From Crossiella cryophila (GTDB lineage Bacteria > Actinomycetota > Actinomycetes > Mycobacteriales > Pseudonocardiaceae): a stretch of 64,000 nucleotides of DNA. The position numbers were made by a program, and so were the translations under genes. Shown piece after piece: positions 8,125-17,791 of this stretch. Each line of letters starts with the position of its first letter. Positions within the stretch are counted from its first letter, which is position 1. The notes beneath the pieces are model-generated. The model saw only the letters and a list, made by a program, of their open reading frames with translations, did no database searches and was not told the DNA's origin. Location of the stretch: the NCBI RefSeq assembly GCF_014204915.1, contig NZ_JACHMH010000001.1, positions 1,426,001 to 1,490,000 on the forward strand, given 5' to 3'.

Positions 8125-8750
8125 TCCCCAGGGTGCGATGGTTCGTGCTGATCGTGGTGCTGGCCCTGGCCGCGGTCATCGCGCTGTGGCCGCGCGGCGG
8201 CGAGGTCACCCCCAGCGGATCACCTGGGCCGGCCCCGGCGGCCGAACCCGACCTGGCCCCGCTGCGGGCCAAGGCCCAGCTCGCGCCCTGCCCGCAGCCC
8301 GGCCCCACCGACAGCGTGGTCGGCCAGCTGTCCGGCGTCCGGGTGCCCTGCCTCGGCCAGGAGGGCCTCACCGACCTCGGCTCGGCACTGGCGGCCAAAG
8401 CCACCCTGATCAACGTGTGGGCCACCTGGTGCCAGCCCTGCCGCGCCGAACTGCCCATCCTGGCCGAATACGCCGCGGGCGAGGGCGCGGTGCCGGTGCT
8501 CGGCCTCCAGGTCCGCAACGACAGCCGCTCCGCCGGACTGGAACTGCTGGCCGCGCTCAACGTCAAACTGCCCTCGGTGGCCGATGCCGACGGCGCCGCG
8601 CAGGCCGCGCTCAAGGTGCCGCCCGCCCTGCCCGCCTCCTACCTCGTCCGCCCGGACGGCGAGGTCCGCAGAATCACCCAGCCGCTGCTGTTCACCTCGG
8701 TCGAACAGGTCCGCAGGGCGGTCGCCGACAACCTGGGGGGCGCCCGATGA
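8121..8750 (+). CDS. Membrane-anchored TlpA-like thioredoxin (Rv3673c-like)
   Basis: A 209-residue protein anchored by an N-terminal span (about residues 6-24) with its thioredoxin fold outside the membrane. The active site is [13 protein letters not shown] at about residues 100-112, with the cis-proline region at [10 protein letters not shown]. This family reduces or transfers disulfides on exported proteins. GTG 8121 overlaps the nth stop, and the next gene's ATG overlaps its own stop. Confidence 0.9.
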   Translation: MIPRVRWFVLIVVLALAAVIALWPRGGEVTPSGSPGPAPAAEPDLAPLRAKAQLAPCPQPGPTDSVVGQLSGVRVPCLGQEGLTDLGSALAAKATLINVWATWCQPCRAELPILAEYAAGEGAVPVLGLQVRNDSRSAGLELLAALNVKLPSVADADGAAQAALKVPPALPASYLVRPDGEVRRITQPLLFTSVEQVRRAVADNLGGAR

Positions 8751-9448
8751 CGCACGGTCCACTGGTCGACCCGGCCGAGCTGCCCGACTGGCTCGCACCC
8801 CTGGTCAAGACCACCGCGGAGATCGACCACTCCGCGTTCACCAAGTACAACCCGAAGGCCACCGCCGGCGTGCGCCAGGCCGCGGTGCTCATCCTGCTCG
8901 GCGAACAACACCCCGGCTCAGGGCCGGACGTGCTGCTGCTGCGCCGCGCCGACGGCCTCAACTCCCACCCCGGCCAGGTCAGCTTCCCCGGCGGCGCGGT
9001 CGACCCGACCGACTCCGGCGTGGTCGAGGCGGCGCTGCGGGAGGCGCACGAGGAGGCCGGGGTGCTGCCGGAGAGCGTGCGCCCGGTCGCCCTGCTGCCC
9101 GAGCTGTACATCACCCCCAGCGAGTTCATGGTCACCTCGGTGCTCGGGCACTGGGAGAAACCCGGCCCGGTCGCCCCGGTCGACTTCGGCGAGACCGCCG
9201 CGGTGGCCAGGGTGCCCATCGCCTACCTGGCCGATCCGGCCAACCGGTTCCGGGTCCGGCACTCCTCCGGCTGGCTCGGCCCTGCCTTCGCCGTGCCGGG
9301 CATGCTGGTCTGGGGTTTCACCGCCGGACTGCTCGCAGGCGTGATCCGGCTGGCCGGCTGGGAGCAACCCTGGGACGAGACGGACGTCCGAGATCTTGAG
9401 GCCTCCTGGCGGGCCGTCGAAGAGCTACCAGGCGAGGAGAGCGCGTGA
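8747..9448 (+). CDS. Nudix hydrolase, CoA pyrophosphatase-like (Rv3672c-like)
   Basis: A 233-residue Nudix protein with a complete box: PGGAVDPTDSG followed by EAALREAHEEAGV at about residues 85-108. The segment LNSHPGQVSFPGG is the extended UPF0035/CoA-pyrophosphatase signature, so cleavage of CoA or acyl-CoA to phosphopantetheine is likely. ATG 8747 overlaps the upstream stop (ATGA), and its stop overlaps the marP GTG. Confidence 0.92.
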   Translation: MTHGPLVDPAELPDWLAPLVKTTAEIDHSAFTKYNPKATAGVRQAAVLILLGEQHPGSGPDVLLLRRADGLNSHPGQVSFPGGAVDPTDSGVVEAALREAHEEAGVLPESVRPVALLPELYITPSEFMVTSVLGHWEKPGPVAPVDFGETAAVARVPIAYLADPANRFRVRHSSGWLGPAFAVPGMLVWGFTAGLLAGVIRLAGWEQPWDETDVRDLEASWRAVEELPGEESA

Positions 9449-10629
9449 ACTGGGTCGACCTCCTGGTGGTGCTGCTGGCGATCGTGGCGGCACTGTCCGG
9501 GGCCAGGCAGGGCGTGGTCATCGCCGCACCCGCGATCCTGGGCGCGCTCGGCGGCGCGCTGCTCGGCCTGGTGCTGGCGCCGATCGTGGTCGCCCAGTTC
9601 ACCAACGTCACCGTGCGGGTGGTGGTGCTGGTCGCGGTGATCGTGCTGCTCGCGGTGCTCGGCGAGACCCTGGGCGTGCTGATCGGCCGCCCGCTGCGGG
9701 AGAAGATCCACCGCTCCCGGATCGTCTGGCTGGACAACACCCTGGGCGCGATCGTGCAGGGCGCGGTGGTCTTCGTGGTGGCCTGGCTGCTCGCGGTGCC
9801 GCTGACCTCGGTGGCAGGCCTGCCAGGGCTGTCCGGGGCGGTCAAGGGCTCTGCCGTGCTGGGCACCGTGGACGAGGTCATGCCGCAGGCAGGCAAGGAC
9901 CTCTCCGGCGAACTGCGCAGGCTGCTCAACGTCTCCGGCTTCCCGACCCTGCTCGACCCGTTCAGCTCCACCCCGCGCACCGACGTCGGCCCGGCCGACG
10001 CCGCCCTGGGCAACAGCCCGATCGCCAAGGAACTCCAGGCCAGCGTGCTCAAGGTGCGGGCCCAGGCCTCCTCCTGCTCCCGCGCGCTGGAGGGCACCGG
10101 GTTCGTCATCTCCCGCGGCCGGGTGATGACCAACGCGCACGTGGTGGCGGGCGCGGACACGGTGGCCGTGGAGGTCGGCCGAGGGCAGTTCGACGCGACC
10201 GTGGTGCTCTACGACCCGCAGACCGACGTGGCCGTGCTCGACGTGCCCGACCTGACCGCCGCCGCACTGCCCTTCGCCCCGGCCGACGCCAAGTCCGGCC
10301 AGGACGGCATCGTGCTCGGCTACCCGCTCGACGGCCCCTACACCGCAACCGCGGCCCGGATCAGGGACCGCATCCAGCTGCGCGGCCCGGACATCTACGA
10401 GTCCCGCACCGTCACCAGGGACGTCTACACCGTGCGCGGCACAGTGCGCAGCGGCAACTCCGGCGGCCCGCTGGTCGACCCGCAGGGCCGGGTCATCGGC
10501 GTGGTCTTCGGCGCCGCGGTGGACGACCAGGAGACCGGGTTCGTGCTCACCGCGGCCGAGGTCGCCGCCGAGGTCAAGGACGCGCCGAAGCTCACCCGGC
10601 GGGTCTCCACCGGGGCCTGCGCGCGCTGA
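9445..10629 (+). CDS. marP: MarP-type membrane serine protease
   Basis: A 394-residue protein with four CvpA-like N-terminal membrane spans (about 1-170) and a periplasmic trypsin/HtrA-fold protease. The triad is visible: His in TNAHVVAG, Asp in QTDVAVLDV and Ser in SGNSGGPL. M. tuberculosis Rv3671c (MarP) has the same architecture and neighbours, and is needed for acid resistance through cleavage of cell-wall hydrolase RipA. The same role here is inference. It is the last gene of the nth run. Its TGA abuts the stop of the convergent holin-like gene. Confidence 0.94.
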   Translation: MNWVDLLVVLLAIVAALSGARQGVVIAAPAILGALGGALLGLVLAPIVVAQFTNVTVRVVVLVAVIVLLAVLGETLGVLIGRPLREKIHRSRIVWLDNTLGAIVQGAVVFVVAWLLAVPLTSVAGLPGLSGAVKGSAVLGTVDEVMPQAGKDLSGELRRLLNVSGFPTLLDPFSSTPRTDVGPADAALGNSPIAKELQASVLKVRAQASSCSRALEGTGFVISRGRVMTNAHVVAGADTVAVEVGRGQFDATVVLYDPQTDVAVLDVPDLTAAALPFAPADAKSGQDGIVLGYPLDGPYTATAARIRDRIQLRGPDIYESRTVTRDVYTVRGTVRSGNSGGPLVDPQGRVIGVVFGAAVDDQETGFVLTAAEVAAEVKDAPKLTRRVSTGACAR

Positions 10630-11136
10630 TCAGGCGGACTGCTGCTGCTCCGCCTCGGCGGTGTGGCGGCGGGGCAGCACCTTGCCGGTGTCCTTGAGCG
10701 TCTCGATGGTCCGCTTCGGGCCGCGGATGGTGCGCACCCTGCGGTAACCGAGGAACCCGAGCAGCCCGGCCGAGACCAGCATCAGCACGAACACGATGCC
10801 GAAACCGCCCCACCGTGGCAGCCACACCGAGAGCAGCTCGCCGAGGGTGAAGAACAGGAAGAACATGCTGAAGGCGAGCACGGCCAGGGCGAGGATGAAG
10901 TAGACACTGCCCTTGACGCCCTTCTTCACCTCCGCACCCAGCTCGGCCTTGGCTAGTTCCAGTTCACTGCGGAGCAGCGTGGACAGGTGGGTGGTCGCCT
11001 CGCGGACCAGGCCGCCGATCGACTGCTCACCTGGCGCGGCCTCGAAGTCCGACAGCGGGATGGACGGGACGGGCGGCAGCCCGGCGCCGTCGGGGCTGCC
11101 GCTGGCGTTGTGCTGGGCGCGGGTCACGCCCGACAT
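10630..11136 (-). CDS. Phage-holin-3_6-like membrane protein
   Basis: A 168-residue protein with two adjacent membrane spans (about 75-100 and 108-130) preceded by an amphipathic helix (LVREATTHLSTLLRSELELA) and followed by a charged tail. This is the pattern of the putative Actinobacteriota holin-X/phage-holin-3_6 family. Despite the name these are chromosomal housekeeping membrane proteins of unclear role. It corresponds in position to Rv3669 of M. tuberculosis. Confidence 0.8.
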   Translation of the reverse strand: MSGVTRAQHNASGSPDGAGLPPVPSIPLSDFEAAPGEQSIGGLVREATTHLSTLLRSELELAKAELGAEVKKGVKGSVYFILALAVLAFSMFFLFFTLGELLSVWLPRWGGFGIVFVLMLVSAGLLGFLGYRRVRTIRGPKRTIETLKDTGKVLPRRHTAEAEQQQSA

Positions 11137-11152
11137 CGTGCCATGCAGCGGA

Positions 11153-12373
11153 TCAGTCCACAGTTTCCGTGCCCCGGTGCGCCCTGCTTCGGCGCAGCAA
11201 CATCAACGCGGCCAGCAGCGCGGCCACCGCCGAGGCCACCAGCACCGCCGCCTTGGCCACCTCGGCCTCACCGGCGGGCAGCGCCAGTTCGGCGATGAGC
11301 AGGCTGACGGTGAACCCGACGCCGCCGAGCATGGCCACCGCGGCCATGTCCCGCCAGCTCAGTTCCGCCGGTTTCTCGGCCAGTCCCAGCTTCACCGCGA
11401 CGAAGGAGAAACCGAAGATGCCCAGCAGCTTCCCGGCCAGCAGCCCGGCGATCACCGCCAGCGCGATCGGGTCCTGGGTGAGCATCCGCAACGCGTCCGC
11501 GCCGATCGGCACCCCGGCGGCGAACAGCGCGAACACCGGCACCGCGAACCCGGCCGAATAGGGCTGCAACCGGTGCTCCAGCCGCAGCGCGGGCGCCTCC
11601 CGCTCGTACGGGTCGGGGCGGACCCTGGTCAGCAGGCCCAGCGCCACCCCGGCGATGGTGGCGTGGATGCCGGAGGCGTGCACCGCGTACCAGGTCAGCA
11701 GCCCGATCGGCACGTACAGCCAGGAGCTGCGGATCCGCTTGTGCTGCAGGTACCAGTACAGCGCGCACAACAGGATGGCCGCACCGAAGGCCAGCAGATC
11801 GAACTTGGCGGTGAAGGCGATCGCGATCACCGCGATGGCGCCCAGGTCGTCCACCACGGCCAGGCTGAGCAGGAAGATCCGCGCACTGCTCGGCATGCCG
11901 GAACCGGTCAGCGCGAGCACACCAAGGGCGAAGGCGATGTCGGTGGCCACCGGGATCGCCCAGGCGCCCTGCGCCCCGGGCGAACCGGCCGAGACCGCCA
12001 GCGCCACCATGGCAGGCACCATCATGCCGCCCATCGCGGCGATCACCGGCAGCAGCGCCGAGCGCACCTCGGCCAGCTCGCCGATGACCAGTTCGCGTTT
12101 CAGCTCAAGGCCGACCACGAAGAAGAACAGCGCGAGCAGCCCGTCCTTGGCCCACTCGCCCACGGTCAGCTTCAGATGCAGGGCATCCAGGCCGATCGGG
12201 AAATCGCGCAGGAGGCGGAAGGACTCGCCCCACGGCGAGTTGGCCCAGAGCAGGGCGATGGCGGTGGCGACCAGCAGCACGACACCACCGACGGTCTCGG
12301 TGCGCAGGTAGCGGGCGAACTCGGCGGCGGCGGCCTTGGGGCGGCGGAGGCGAGCGTGCACGGGCGGCTCCAT
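11153..12373 (-). CDS. nhaA: Na+/H+ antiporter NhaA
   Basis: A 406-residue inner-membrane antiporter with about 12 spans. Diagnostic segments are VATDIAFALGVLAL, which carries the conserved aspartate, and LSLAVVDDLGAI, the ion-binding Asp pair. It exchanges sodium for protons in pH and salt homeostasis. ATG 12373 gives the usual short leader before RYLRTETVGG. An upstream in-frame GTG at 12415 would add 14 residues, and neither start has a clear ribosome site. Confidence 0.93.
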   Translation of the reverse strand: MEPPVHARLRRPKAAAAEFARYLRTETVGGVVLLVATAIALLWANSPWGESFRLLRDFPIGLDALHLKLTVGEWAKDGLLALFFFVVGLELKRELVIGELAEVRSALLPVIAAMGGMMVPAMVALAVSAGSPGAQGAWAIPVATDIAFALGVLALTGSGMPSSARIFLLSLAVVDDLGAIAVIAIAFTAKFDLLAFGAAILLCALYWYLQHKRIRSSWLYVPIGLLTWYAVHASGIHATIAGVALGLLTRVRPDPYEREAPALRLEHRLQPYSAGFAVPVFALFAAGVPIGADALRMLTQDPIALAVIAGLLAGKLLGIFGFSFVAVKLGLAEKPAELSWRDMAAVAMLGGVGFTVSLLIAELALPAGEAEVAKAAVLVASAVAALLAALMLLRRSRAHRGTETVD

Positions 12374-12513
12374 GAAGGGTCGGCTGTAACAGTCGCCGAC
12401 CAGACTTCCCGGCACACCCTGATGCGACCTTAACGCCTCGACTGGGCGAAATATAGGTGCTTAGCACAACCAAGTGACGTAAAGCACCAGGACAGGGCCG
12501 GTACGGGCTGCCT

Positions 12514-12519
12514 AGGTTC
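12514..12519 (+). promoter_or_regulatory. -10 element TAGGTT for leaderless TSUP mRNA
   Basis: TAGGTT ends 5 bases before GTG 12525, and no ribosome site is present. Confidence 0.45.
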
Positions 12520-12524
12520 GAATC

Positions 12525-13328
12525 GTGCCCGCTGACGCGCCGACCGAGTCACCGCGGCCGCACGCGGTGCGGCTGATGCTCATCGGACTGGCCGCGGGTG
12601 TGCTGGCCGGACTGTTCGGGGTGGGCGGCGGCATCGTGATCGTGCCCGCGCTGACCGCGTTGTGCGGCCGGGACCAGCGGCAGGCGGTGGGCACCTCGGT
12701 GATGGCGATCGGCCCGCTGGCCATCTCCGGCACGGTCGGCTACCTCTACGCCGGCGAGGTCGACGTCTACATCGCGGTCCCGCTGGCCCTTGGCACCATG
12801 ATCGGCGCCTGGCTGGGCGCGGCCCTGCTGGACCGGGTGCCGCTGGCCCTGCTGCGCTGGCTGTACGCGGCGCTGGCGCTGGCCACCGCGATCCGCTTCC
12901 TGACCGTGCCCGGCGTGACCAGCGGCCCGGTCGAGCACGACCTGCTCGCGCTCTCCCTGCTGATCCCGGTCGGCGTGCCCATCGGCGTGCTGGCCGGGCT
13001 GACCGGCATCGGCGGCAGCACCGCGATGGTCCCGGTCATGCAGCTGGGCTACGGCGTCGGCGCGGCCATGGCCAAGGGCACCTCGCTGCTGGTGGTGCTG
13101 CCCTCCTCGGTGCTGGGCGCCTGGCGCAACGCGCGCAACGGCAACGGCTCGCTCCGGGACGCGGCCTGGATCGGCGGCGCGGGCGCGTTCACCGCGATCG
13201 GCACCAGCTTCCTGTCGGTGTCGCTGGACCCCCGGCTGTCCGATTTGCTCTTCGGCGGACTGCTGGTGCTGATCTCAATTCGGACAGTTTGGCCGGATCT
13301 CCGGCGAAGAGGCACTCGTTCGGGCTAG
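12525..13328 (+). CDS. TSUP/TauE-SafE family membrane transporter
   Basis: A 267-residue membrane protein with eight hydrophobic segments and the family's two pseudo-repeats: [15 protein letters not shown] at about residue 26 and [14 protein letters not shown] at about residue 157. TSUP proteins move sulfite, sulfoacetate or other organosulfur anions. The substrate here is not evident from neighbours (nhaA is divergent). Confidence 0.88.
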   Translation: MPADAPTESPRPHAVRLMLIGLAAGVLAGLFGVGGGIVIVPALTALCGRDQRQAVGTSVMAIGPLAISGTVGYLYAGEVDVYIAVPLALGTMIGAWLGAALLDRVPLALLRWLYAALALATAIRFLTVPGVTSGPVEHDLLALSLLIPVGVPIGVLAGLTGIGGSTAMVPVMQLGYGVGAAMAKGTSLLVVLPSSVLGAWRNARNGNGSLRDAAWIGGAGAFTAIGTSFLSVSLDPRLSDLLFGGLLVLISIRTVWPDLRRRGTRSG

Positions 13329-13420
13329 CCTGCGCGGCTGGTGGGAGTCGGTGGAACGGATGGGCGGTCCGGTGCGTCAACTCCATCGACCGGGCGAGCG
13401 AGCGACTGGGGAAGACCGAG

Positions 13421-14113
13421 ATGAAGAGCATTGTCCGTTGGGTGGTCGTGACCGGGATCGGTCTGGTGATGCTGATCGTGGGCATCAGCAACATGAACGC
13501 CACCGAGGTCACCTGCGGCAGCCAGGTGATGAAGCCGGGTGACACCTGCACCAGCACGGCCCGGCGCAGCCGCACCACGACCACCAGGACCTACGCCGAG
13601 CAGCGGGACTCCGACCGGACCTTCGGCCTGGTCATGACCATCATCGGGCCGATCCTCATCCTCGGCGGCGGTCTGATGACGGTGCTCACGGTCAACAAGA
13701 ACAAGCGGATCAAGGCCGCCGCGGCCGCCGGTGGCGGTTACCCGCAGCCGGGCCAGGGCGGCTACCCGCAGCCCGACCAGGCCGCGCAGGGCTACCCGCA
13801 GCAGGGCCAGCAGCAGTACCCCGGCCAGCCGCAGCAGGGCTTCCCGCAGACCGGCCCGCAGCCCCAGCAGGGCTTCCCGCCCGGCTACCCGCAGACCGGG
13901 CCGCAGCCGCAGCCGGGCTACCAGCCCACCGGACCGCAGGGCCAGCCCGGTTACCCGCAGCAGCAGCCGCAGTGGGGCCAGCCGCAGCCCGGTCACCAGC
14001 AGCCCGGCCAGTACCCGGCGCCCGGCCCGCAGGCGCCGCCCGCCTACCAGCAGCCGCAGCCCGGCCAGTACCCGCCCGGCTACCAGCCGCCCGCGCCGTA
14101 CCAGTCGTCCTGA
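13421..14113 (+). CDS. Two-span membrane protein with GYPQ-rich repeat tail
   Basis: A 230-residue protein. Span 1 (about 4-24) and span 2 (about 66-92) enclose an exported loop with two cysteines ([16 protein letters not shown]). The remaining 120 residues are a low-complexity tail of Gly-Tyr-Pro-Gln units, predicted cytoplasmic. Such tails are common in actinobacterial membrane proteins and may mediate assembly or condensation; this is inference. A GGGGAAG ribosome site precedes ATG 13421, and a strong terminator follows. Confidence 0.75.
   Translation: MKSIVRWVVVTGIGLVMLIVGISNMNATEVTCGSQVMKPGDTCTSTARRSRTTTTRTYAEQRDSDRTFGLVMTIIGPILILGGGLMTVLTVNKNKRIKAAAAAGGGYPQPGQGGYPQPDQAAQGYPQQGQQQYPGQPQQGFPQTGPQPQQGFPPGYPQTGPQPQPGYQPTGPQGQPGYPQQQPQWGQPQPGHQQPGQYPAPGPQAPPAYQQPQPGQYPPGYQPPAPYQSS
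13735..14110 (+). repeat. Degenerate repeats encoding GYPQ/GQP units
   Basis: Imperfect repeats such as TACCCGCAG-CCG-GGC encode Tyr-Pro-Gln-Pro-Gly-type units throughout the tail of the preceding protein. They are length-variable candidates among related strains. Confidence 0.75.
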
Positions 14114-14116
14114 ACA

Positions 14117-14163
14117 AACGCGAAGGCGCCGTTCCCCAGCCAGGGGAACGGCGCCTTCGCGTT
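14117..14163. terminator. Long bidirectional terminator hairpin
   Basis: A perfect 21-base-pair stem (14117-14137 with 14143-14163) has a 5-base loop. It lies between two convergent genes and can serve both. The arms share the core GAAGG-GCCGTTCC with the hairpin at 44476. Confidence 0.85.
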
Positions 14164-14169
14164 GGTGGC

Positions 14170-16161
14170 TCAGTCCTCGCTGGCGGAGCCCTTCTGCAGG
14201 CCCGCGCTGATCAGGTTCATCACCGTGGAGTCGGCGAGCGTGGTGACGTCGCCGACCTGCCGGTTCTCCGCGACATCACGCAGCAGGCGGCGCATGATCT
14301 TGCCGGAGCGGGTCTTGGGCAGCTCGGGCACGACCATGATCTGCCGCGGCTTGGCGATCGGGCCGATCTCCTTGGCCACGTGGTTGCGCAGCGCCTGCAC
14401 CGCGGCGTCGCCGCCGTCCACCGCGTCCCCGCGCAGGATCACGAAGGCCACGATGCCCTGGCCGGTGGTCGGGTCGGCCGCGCCCACCACCGCGGCCTCG
14501 GCCACGGTCGGGTGCGAGACCAGCGCCGACTCCACCTCGGTGGTGGAGATCCGGTGGCCGGAGACGTTCATGACGTCGTCCACCCGGCCGAGCAGCCAGA
14601 TCGCGCCGTCAGTGTCGTACTTGGCGCCGTCCCCGGCGAAGTAGAAGCCCTGGGACTCAAAGCGCGACCAGTAGGTCTCCCGGAAACGGGCCTCATCGCC
14701 CCAGATCCCGCGCAGCATGGACGGCCACGGCTGGTCCAGCACCAGGTAGCCGCCGCCACCCTTGCCGACCTCGTTACCGGCCTCGTCCACCACCTTGGCG
14801 CCGATGCCGGGCAGCGGGCCCATCGCCGAACCCGGCTTGGTGCTGGTCACCCCGGGCAGCGGGGAGATCATGATCGCGCCGGTCTCGGTCTGCCACCAGG
14901 TGTCCACGATCGGCGTCCGGTTGGCGCCGACGTGCTCCCGGTACCACATCCAGGCCTCGGGGTTGATCGGCTCGCCCACGCTGCCCAGCACCCGCAGCGA
15001 GGACAGGTCGTACTTGGCCGGGATGTCCGCGCCCCACTTCATGAAGGTGCGGATCAGGGTGGGCGCGGTGTAGTAGATCGACACCCCGTACTTCTGCACG
15101 ATCTCCCAGTGCCTGCCCTCGTGCGGGGTGTTCGGCGTGCCCTCGTAGACCACCTGGGTCGCCCGGTTGGCCAGCGGCCCGTAGACGATGTAGGAGTGCC
15201 CGGTCACCCAGCCGATGTCCGCGGTGCACCAGTAGACGTCGGTCTCCGGCTTGAGGTCGAAGACGTTGCGGTGGGTGTAGGCGGCCTGGGTGAGGTAGCC
15301 GCCGGAGGTGTGCAGGATGCCCTTGGGCTTACCGGTGGTGCCCGAGGTGTAGAGGATGTAGAGCGGGTGCTCGGCGTCGAATGCCTCGGCGGTGTGCTCG
15401 GTGGACTGGGCCTCCACCAGGTCGTGCCACCACAGGTCCCTGCCGTCGGTCCAGTCGACCTCGGACTCGGTCCGGCGCACCACCAGCACGTGCTCCACGC
15501 TGGGGTTGCTGGCCACGGCCTCGTCCACCGCTGGCTTGAGCGCGGCAGGCTTGCCCCGCCGGTACTGGCCGTCGGTGGTGATCACCAGGCGGGCCGAGGC
15601 GTCCTCGATCCGGGAGCGCAGCGCCTCGGCGGAGAAACCGGCGAAGACCACACTGTGCGGCAGCCCGAGCCGCGCGCAGGCGAGCATGGCGAAGATCGCC
15701 TCGGGCACCATCGGCATGTAGATGGCCACCCGGTCGCCCGCGACCAGGCCGAGCGAGGCCAGCGCGTTGGCCGCCTTGCTGACCTCGTCCTTGAGGTTGG
15801 CGTAGGTGATGGTGCGGGTGTCGCCGGGCTCGCCCTCCCAGTGGATGGCGACCTGCTCACCGTGCCCGGAGGCCACGTGCCGGTCGACGCAGTTGTAGGC
15901 GACGTTGATCCGGCCGCCGAGGAACCACTTCGCGAACGGGGCGTCGGTCCAGTCCAGGACCTTGGTGAACGGCGTGTGCCAGTGGAGCTGTTCGGCCTGT
16001 TCGGCCCAGAACGCCTCCCGGTCCGCCGCCGCCTGCTCGTACAGGGCGGGCTTGGCGTTGGCCTCGGCGGCGAACTCCGCGCTGGGCGGGAACGTCCTGC
16101 TCTCGGTGAGCAGGTTGTCCAAGGTGTTGCTCGATCCGGCGTCGCCACTAGGCGGGGTCAT
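14170..16161 (-). CDS. acs: Acetyl-CoA synthetase
   Basis: A 663-residue AMP-forming acetate-CoA ligase. The adenylation P-loop is [11 protein letters not shown] (about residue 265). The acetate pocket tryptophan is in the WWQTETG segment. The C-terminal lysine subject to acetylation is in [14 protein letters not shown] 16161 follows a GGGAGGG site by 9 bases and gives the standard length; the longer frame upstream has no family similarity. It makes acetyl-CoA from acetate. Orthologues are CRP/GlxR-regulated in relatives, but I found only a weak matching site. Confidence 0.97.
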   Translation of the reverse strand: MTPPSGDAGSSNTLDNLLTESRTFPPSAEFAAEANAKPALYEQAAADREAFWAEQAEQLHWHTPFTKVLDWTDAPFAKWFLGGRINVAYNCVDRHVASGHGEQVAIHWEGEPGDTRTITYANLKDEVSKAANALASLGLVAGDRVAIYMPMVPEAIFAMLACARLGLPHSVVFAGFSAEALRSRIEDASARLVITTDGQYRRGKPAALKPAVDEAVASNPSVEHVLVVRRTESEVDWTDGRDLWWHDLVEAQSTEHTAEAFDAEHPLYILYTSGTTGKPKGILHTSGGYLTQAAYTHRNVFDLKPETDVYWCTADIGWVTGHSYIVYGPLANRATQVVYEGTPNTPHEGRHWEIVQKYGVSIYYTAPTLIRTFMKWGADIPAKYDLSSLRVLGSVGEPINPEAWMWYREHVGANRTPIVDTWWQTETGAIMISPLPGVTSTKPGSAMGPLPGIGAKVVDEAGNEVGKGGGGYLVLDQPWPSMLRGIWGDEARFRETYWSRFESQGFYFAGDGAKYDTDGAIWLLGRVDDVMNVSGHRISTTEVESALVSHPTVAEAAVVGAADPTTGQGIVAFVILRGDAVDGGDAAVQALRNHVAKEIGPIAKPRQIMVVPELPKTRSGKIMRRLLRDVAENRQVGDVTTLADSTVMNLISAGLQKGSASED

Positions 16162-16291
16162 CGCGTGCGCCCTCCCTGCATCGTCGGTGGTGGCTGCGGG
16201 GCAACGGTAGTGCGATCCGTCACCCGCGAGTAGACCTCCCCCCACAAAGGTATAGACCACTTCAGCCATGCTCACCCGATAGAGTGGCTTG

Positions 16292-16906
16292 TCAGACGGG
16301 TGCGGGGGAGTTCGCCAGCCGCGTGCGCAACGCCGTGCGGACGGCAGGCCACTCATCGGCGAGCATCGAGTACAGCACCGTGTCGCGCAAGGTCCCGTCC
16401 GGCCGGATCCGGTGGTGCCTAAGGATTCCCTCCCGCTGCGCGCCAAGCCGCTCGATCGCCCGCTGGGAGCGTTCGTTGCGGATGTCGGTGTGCCACACCA
16501 CCCGCAGCGCCGCCAGCTGCTCGAAGGCCCGGCCCAGCAACAGCAGCTTGGACTCGGTGTTGAGCGCGGTGCGCTGCCAGGGCGTGCCGATCCAGGTGTG
16601 CCCGATGGCCAGCGCCCGCTGCGCGGGCACGATCTCGTAGAAGGAGGTCACCCCGGCGACCGCGCCGGTGGCCACCTCGATCTGGGCGTAGACCAGCCGG
16701 TCGCCGTCGGCCTGTGCGGCCAGGTGGTCCTGGACGAAAGTACTGGTGCCCGCCAGGTCGCTGGGCCAGTGCGCGGACAGGTGCGTCCACACCGAGGGGT
16801 CCCGGCCCGCGGCGTGCAGGCCGGCCACATGGCCGGGGGTCAGGGGTTCCAGGCGCACGTGCTCGCCGGTCAGGGTCGGTTGGCGCCACCAGTCGATGTT
16901 GTCCAC
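16292..16906 (-). CDS. GNAT-family N-acetyltransferase (RimJ/RimL-like)
   Basis: A 204-residue acetyltransferase of the GNAT fold. The N-terminal LRLEPL-like segment ([15 protein letters not shown]), the long [17 protein letters not shown] strand-helix and the C-terminal [16 protein letters not shown] are typical of the RimJ/RimL group, which acetylates protein or small-molecule amines. GTG 16906 is favoured because a TACCGT element ends 7 bases upstream. A TTG at 16930 would add 8 residues. Confidence 0.85.
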   Translation of the reverse strand: MDNIDWWRQPTLTGEHVRLEPLTPGHVAGLHAAGRDPSVWTHLSAHWPSDLAGTSTFVQDHLAAQADGDRLVYAQIEVATGAVAGVTSFYEIVPAQRALAIGHTWIGTPWQRTALNTESKLLLLGRAFEQLAALRVVWHTDIRNERSQRAIERLGAQREGILRHHRIRPDGTLRDTVLYSMLADEWPAVRTALRTRLANSPAPV

Positions 16907-16913
16907 GCAACCG

Positions 16914-16919
16914 ACGGTA
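16914..16919 (-). promoter_or_regulatory. -10 element TACCGT for leaderless GNAT mRNA
   Basis: On the reverse strand TACCGT ends 7 bases before GTG 16906, and no ribosome site exists. Confidence 0.42.
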
Positions 16920-16996
16920 GAAGCCCGCAATGGCCTGTTAAACGGCCACCGGGGAGCGAATCCAGCAGGCCAATCCTGACTGTCGGCTCAGCCGGG

Positions 16997-17002
16997 TACG
17001 CT
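16997..17002 (+). promoter_or_regulatory. -10 element TACGCT for leaderless Fic-like gene
   Basis: TACGCT ends 8 bases before GTG 17011, and there is no Shine-Dalgarno. Confidence 0.42.
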
Positions 17003-17010
17003 CCGCCGTC

Positions 17011-17766
17011 GTGAGTCCGCTCGCCACCGATCCGTTGCGTCCGTTGCTCGAACTGCCCGGTGTGGCCGAGGCGGTGGAGACAGCGCGATTCGCCATCGCC
17101 GAGGTGCACCGGCATCCGACCAACCGGCGCGGCTGGCCGACCACGGCCGCCGAGGCATCCGTGCGCGCGGCCAGGGCCTCTGCCGTGCTCGACGGCGGCA
17201 GCGCCGAGATCCCGGCCGCAGGCGAGGTGAGCGACCCGGTGCTGGCCGGCGCGCTGCGGGTGGCCGAATCCGTCGGCCTGCTGCTGACCACCTGGCAGCG
17301 GGCCCCGTTGCAGGCGCTGGCCCGGATGCACGTGCTGGCCGCGGCCGACCTGGTGCCCGGCGCGGATCCGGAACTACTCGGCCGCCCCACCGCCGATCCG
17401 GCCGTGGCCGCCCGGCTGGACCTGCTGGCCCAGCTGGTGGCAGGGGGCAGCAAGGTGCCCGGCCCGGTGGTCGCCGCCGTTGTGCACGGCGAACTGCTCA
17501 CCCTGGTGCCCTTCGCCCAGGCCAACGGCGTGATCGCACGCGCGGCGGCCCGGCTCACCTGCATCGCCACCGGCCTGGACCTCAAGGGGCTCGGCGTGCC
17601 GGAGGTGTCCTGGATGCGGCACCCCGAGGCATACCTGAGCGCGGCCCGCGGCTTCGCCTCCGGCGAGCCCGACGGCGTGGCGAACTGGATCGTGCACTAC
17701 TGCCAGTCCCTGGAGGCGGGCGCCAAGGAGGCGGTCTCGATCGCCGAGGCGGCCGCGGCGAACTGA
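17011..17766 (+). CDS. Degenerate Fic/Doc-fold protein
   Basis: A 251-residue mainly helical protein. The segment LVPFAQANGVIARAAARL (about residues 168-185) lines up with the Fic active loop HxFx(D/E)GNGRxxR. The catalytic histidine is replaced by Val, the acidic residue by Gln and the first Gly by Ala, and the GNGR glycine-arginine is not intact. Active Fic proteins AMPylate or otherwise modify targets, and this one should lack that chemistry. Part of the helical order before the loop (ALARMHVLAAADLVPG) also resembles Fic. It converges on murQ. Confidence 0.6.
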   Translation: MSPLATDPLRPLLELPGVAEAVETARFAIAEVHRHPTNRRGWPTTAAEASVRAARASAVLDGGSAEIPAAGEVSDPVLAGALRVAESVGLLLTTWQRAPLQALARMHVLAAADLVPGADPELLGRPTADPAVAARLDLLAQLVAGGSKVPGPVVAAVVHGELLTLVPFAQANGVIARAAARLTCIATGLDLKGLGVPEVSWMRHPEAYLSAARGFASGEPDGVANWIVHYCQSLEAGAKEAVSIAEAAAAN

Positions 17767-17791
17767 GGTCCGCCGCAGCCTCCACGGTGGC

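Noticed and set aside
16209-16224. Possible CRP/GlxR site AGTGC-n6-TCACC upstream of acs
   Set aside because: Matches only part of TGTGA-n6-TCACA and lies close to the gene, perhaps downstream of the promoter. Too weak without data.
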